A model generated the notes under the pieces. The model saw only the letters and a list, made by a program, of their open reading frames with translations. It was not told where the DNA came from and ran no database searches. Position numbers and translations under genes: made by a program. 64,000 nt of DNA from Emticicia soli (GTDB taxonomy: Bacteria; Bacteroidota; Bacteroidia; Cytophagales; Spirosomataceae). The first letter of the stretch is position 1. Every line of letters begins with the position of its first letter. Positions 61,295 through 64,000 of this stretch are shown piece by piece. The stretch spans positions 155,732 to 219,731 of the forward strand of contig NZ_JBBEWC010000012.1 in NCBI RefSeq assembly GCF_037860775.1. The letters are read 5' to 3'.

Positions 61295-62212
61295 ATGGCA
61301 TTGTATAAAATAGGTCAGCGTTTAGATTTTATAAAAGAGCATCCGTTTAAATTTGAAAAAGAGATTCAGACATTAGTTGAGCAAAACTTAAAAACACTTT
61401 TGCACTTAGATTTTATCTGCTCCGAATTTTCGCTTAATAACTTTCGTTTAGATACATTAGCCTTTGATTTAGAAAACAAATCGTTTGTTATTATCGAATA
61501 TAAACGAGACAAAAGTTTTAGTGTGATAGACCAGGGTTATGCGTACTTGTCTTTAATGCTCAATAATAAGGCAGATTTTATTCTGGAGTTTAACGAAAAT
61601 CAGCAGACAACTCTTAAACGGACTGACGTTGACTGGTCGCAGTCGAAAGTGATTTTCGTTTCGCCACAGTTTACCAATTATCAGAGAGAGGCCATAAACT
61701 TCAAAGACTTGCCAATTGAACTTTGGGAAATCAAGCGGTTTGAGAATGAAACTATTTCATTCGACCAGATTCAAAAAACATCGGCAAAGGAAAGCATCAA
61801 AACAATCTCAAGGAATGACCAAACCGTTGAAGCTGTTAATAAAGAGGTAAAAGTATTTACCGAACAAGACCATCTGCAAAAGGTTGACTTTGAAACAAGA
61901 GAACTGTATGAACAAGTACGAGAAAGGCTGATTGCACTCGACGACAATGTTACGACCCAACCCAAAAAGCAGACCATCGGTTTTAAAATCGATAACAATA
62001 TTTTCTGCGATGTAGTATTACAAGGCAAAGGTCTAAAGATTTATCTGAACCTGAAAAGTGGCGACTTACAGGACGAGAAGCAAGCTGCAAGAGATGTGTC
62101 AAATGTTGGGCATTGGGGCAATGGTTCTTACGAAATTAAGCTCGCCGACTTAGAAGATATTGATTATATCATTAGTTTATTGAAGCAGTCGCTACGTAAA
62201 AATAAGGAGTAG
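61295..62212 (+). CDS. PD-(D/E)XK-like protein with C-terminal DUF5655
   Basis: 305 residues. The N-terminal ~165 residues have a nuclease-like core: Asp53 (FRLDTLAFD), E-Y-K at 68-70 (FVIIEYKRD) and Gln80 in DQGYAYL, as in NucS/DUF91-type endonucleases. The C-terminal ~110 residues (LYEQVRERLIALDDNV to the DISLL end) are DUF5655. Possible DNA nuclease, e.g. restriction-like. The gene is bracketed by perfect 165-bp direct repeats, so it behaves as an insertable or duplicated cassette. Confidence 0.8.
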   Translation: MALYKIGQRLDFIKEHPFKFEKEIQTLVEQNLKTLLHLDFICSEFSLNNFRLDTLAFDLENKSFVIIEYKRDKSFSVIDQGYAYLSLMLNNKADFILEFNENQQTTLKRTDVDWSQSKVIFVSPQFTNYQREAINFKDLPIELWEIKRFENETISFDQIQKTSAKESIKTISRNDQTVEAVNKEVKVFTEQDHLQKVDFETRELYEQVRERLIALDDNVTTQPKKQTIGFKIDNNIFCDVVLQGKGLKIYLNLKSGDLQDEKQAARDVSNVGHWGNGSYEIKLADLEDIDYIISLLKQSLRKNKE

Positions 62213-62229
62213 TTTTGCTTTGTGGCGTG

Positions 62230-62394
62230 AACGTCCTCGTTCGCAGTTTGGGGTAGGATGGGTATTAGCAGAGTTTCTTGTGTGCGATGGTTTGTGTTTG
62301 GCAAAGGGGCTTTGCGATGGGAGTAGCAGAATTTTGATTTGATAAACAAAAAATCTGCAAAAACTTTCGCATATTTACGAGTTGGGGATTATTA
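62230..62394. repeat. 165-bp perfect direct repeat, right copy
   Basis: Identical to 61090-61254. It ends 38 bp before the TPR lipoprotein start. Confidence 0.95.
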
Positions 62395-62432
62395 TGCATT
62401 AACACATTTAACAAGAAAACTTCAATACATTG

Positions 62433-63086
62433 ATGTTGACTAAAAACAAAACCATTCTAATTATTATGTTTGGCTTTCTAGCTTCTTTATTTGGGTGTTC
62501 AGAAAATAAGAATGCCGATTTGGTTTTAATAGAACAAAATCAGGAGCCTTATTATCAGAAAGGTTTAGAACTCATTGAGCCGCTTATAAATCTTCAAGAA
62601 GGTCGGGCAACTATTGATTCAAAAGCAAAAGATAGTCTTGCAAAGGGGATAAAGTATTTAGATGCCGTTACGACAATTAACCCTAATAATTTTGCAGCGT
62701 ATTGGCTCAAGGGGAAAGCATATCAGGCACTAAAACAGCATGAAAGTGCATATATAGAGTTTGATAAATCTTTTGAAATTGAAAAAGAAAACCCCGATGT
62801 TGCAAGAGAGTTGATGATTGAATGTGTGCACTTAGGAAAGGGAAAAGAAGCGGTGAGTGTTGCGTTACACGCTTTATCGTTCGATAGCCTGGATGTAGGT
62901 TTAATGGGCAATCTCGCACTTGCATACCTTATTGATGGCGATACTAACCTTGCCGATAAGACAATAAAAAATGCAATAAAGGCCGACCCTAAAAACAAAA
63001 TAAACCTTAGACTTTCGCAAATCATAAGCGATGTAATTAGCGGCAAACGAACCAGGCCCACTAAGTACGATGAGATTTTTCGTTAA
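62433..63086 (+). CDS. TPR-repeat lipoprotein
   Basis: 217 residues from ATG 62433 (a TTG one codon earlier is possible). Signal peptide with lipobox (ASLFGC). About four TPR-like helical pairs: AAYWLKGKAYQALKQHESAY, VARELMIECVHLGKGKEAVS, LMGNLALAYLIDGDTNLADK. Probably an outer-membrane-anchored scaffold. Its immediate upstream region is the right 165-bp repeat. Confidence 0.8.
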   Translation: MLTKNKTILIIMFGFLASLFGCSENKNADLVLIEQNQEPYYQKGLELIEPLINLQEGRATIDSKAKDSLAKGIKYLDAVTTINPNNFAAYWLKGKAYQALKQHESAYIEFDKSFEIEKENPDVARELMIECVHLGKGKEAVSVALHALSFDSLDVGLMGNLALAYLIDGDTNLADKTIKNAIKADPKNKINLRLSQIISDVISGKRTRPTKYDEIFR

Positions 63087-63138
63087 AGATACTGAACAGT
63101 TAGTTTGGTGTTTCTTGTAAGACTTTTAGCGATTGTTT

Positions 63139-64000
63139 CTCGGCAGAGTCTCCCGTGCGAGTGAGCCATTAGAGTAGAAGGGGACTCTACCGCTATGGAA
63201 AACCTTTAGCTCAATATTCCGACTCCTTCGCCAGAGTCCCCTAGCTATGTTAAGGCACTCGCACACGGGAGACTCTGGCGAAGACCCAACGGTTTTAGTA
63301 TTTTGATAAATTTGTTATCTCGGCAGAGTCTCCCGTGAGTGTAGGTCCTGCGAGTAGAAGGGGACTCTACCGCTGTGGAAAACCATTAGCTCAATATCAC
63401 GACCCTTCGCCAGAGTCCCCTAGCTATGTGAAGGCACTCGCACACGGGAGACTCTGGCGAAGACTCAAGGATTTTGATAAATTTGCTGTCTCGGCAGAGT
63501 CTCCCGTGAGTGTAGGCCATTAGTGTAGAAGGGGACTCTGCCGCTATGGAAAACCTTTAGCTCATATTACGACTCTTGAGCCAGAGTCTCCTAGCTATGT
63601 TAAGGCACTCGCACATGGGAGACTCTGGCTAGACCCAAGGGTTTCGATAAATTTGCTGTCTCGGCAGAGTCTCCCGTGCGAGTGAGCCACTAGAGTAGAA
63701 GGGGACTCTGCCGCTATGGAAAACCTTTAGCTCATATTACGACCCTTGATCCAGAGTCCCCTAGCTATGTTAAGGCACTCGCACACGGGAGACTCTGGCT
63801 AGACCCAAGGATTTCGATAAATTTGTTGTTTCGGCAGAGTCTCCCGTGAGTGTAGGCCATTAGAGTAGAAGGAGACTCTGTCGCTCTGGAAAACCTTTAG
63901 CTCATATTACGACCCTTGATCCAGAGTCCCCTAGCTATGTTAAGGCACTCGCGCACGGGAGACTCTGGCGAAGACTCAAGGGTTTTAGTATTTTGATAAA
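63139..64000. repeat. Tandem array of five ~170-180-bp palindromic repeats (family T), open at the right edge
   Basis: Units begin CGGCAGAGTC at 63141, 63321, 63492, 63662 and 63832 (steps 180, 171, 170, 170). Each unit holds four CAGAGTCYCCC cores in alternating orientation, and the outer two pair over ~23 bp. No open frame of coding character. Continues past base 64000. Confidence 0.93.

Noticed and set aside
63139..64000. CRISPR array
   Set aside because: Units are ~170 bp, nearly identical along their length and internally palindromic; there are no unique spacers and no cas genes.
1..64000. tRNA, rRNA or insertion-sequence transposase genes
   Set aside because: No cloverleaf, rRNA-like or DDE/HUH transposase sequence was recognised on either strand.

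Overview
The window reads as a chromosomal segment of a Bacteroidota bacterium, most likely order Cytophagales. The evidence is the gene families (small Crp/Fnr regulators, TetR-ABC-HlyD-TolC efflux, a ThuA/sorbosone dehydrogenase/cytochrome c protein, NrtR-like Nudix regulators, DUF892), several promoters fitting the Bacteroidota pattern TTG-N19/20-TAnnTTTG, and the absence of Shine-Dalgarno sequences at most starts. Codon use and moderate GC are fairly even except in 49.3-54.6 kb, which is visibly AT-richer. No rRNA, tRNA, transposase or integrase was found.

Layout. 0-7.4 kb: end of an S41 peptidase, an alpha/beta hydrolase, a CheY-like regulator, a beta-propeller repeat secreted protein, a multi-PAS histidine kinase and a membrane protein. 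7.7-16.2 kb: a small secreted protein, a large periplasmic ThuA/dehydrogenase/cytochrome c protein divergent from a Nudix-type regulator, and a copper-type P-ATPase. 16.2-24.9 kb: remnants and a duplicated intergenic block, a second CheY paralogue, a DUF892 ferritin-like protein, a glycosyltransferase, an OmpR-type regulator, a cation diffusion facilitator, a Crp/Fnr regulator with a perfect FNR-type box in front of a membrane protein, and a VOC protein. 25-36.8 kb: NhaA, an FMN-dependent 2-hydroxy-acid oxidase, an unknown two-gene secreted/lipoprotein operon, an SH3/DUF3298 protein, a TlpA-like lipoprotein, a small HTH operon with a clear operator, and an Rcp1-like response regulator. 37-49.2 kb: a TetR-controlled ABC/HlyD/TolC exporter whose ABC subunit has lost key ATPase motifs, a Fic protein bracketed by repeats, an SRPBCC protein, and a MarR-rph operon probably giving rifamycin phosphorylation.

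49.3-54.6 kb is the most interesting part: an AT-rich, co-directional operon of a D12-class adenine methyltransferase, an Fe-S cluster PD-(D/E)XK nuclease (Cas4/Dna2/TM0106-like) and a UPF1/Dna2-like SF1 helicase. It looks like a compact restriction-modification-like defence system. It lies next to a phage-derived recombination/replication module (S24 repressor, RecT, winged-helix replication protein, DnaC-like loader; 55-61 kb) that lacks integrase and structural genes. Then come a predicted nuclease-like DUF5655 gene bracketed by perfect 165-bp direct repeats, a TPR lipoprotein and, at the right edge, a tandem array of ~170-bp palindromic repeats running out of the window.

Non-coding structure is unusually rich. 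There are at least seven copies of a 115-160 bp inverted repeat with GAACTTTGATTTACCTGATT ends, four copies of a CCCTCCCCAACAGTGGGGAGGG-type inverted repeat, an array of CCTCC/GGAGG hairpins, a nested inverted repeat in the 2-kb gap between the S24 repressor and recT, and dispersed relatives of the terminal 170-bp repeat.
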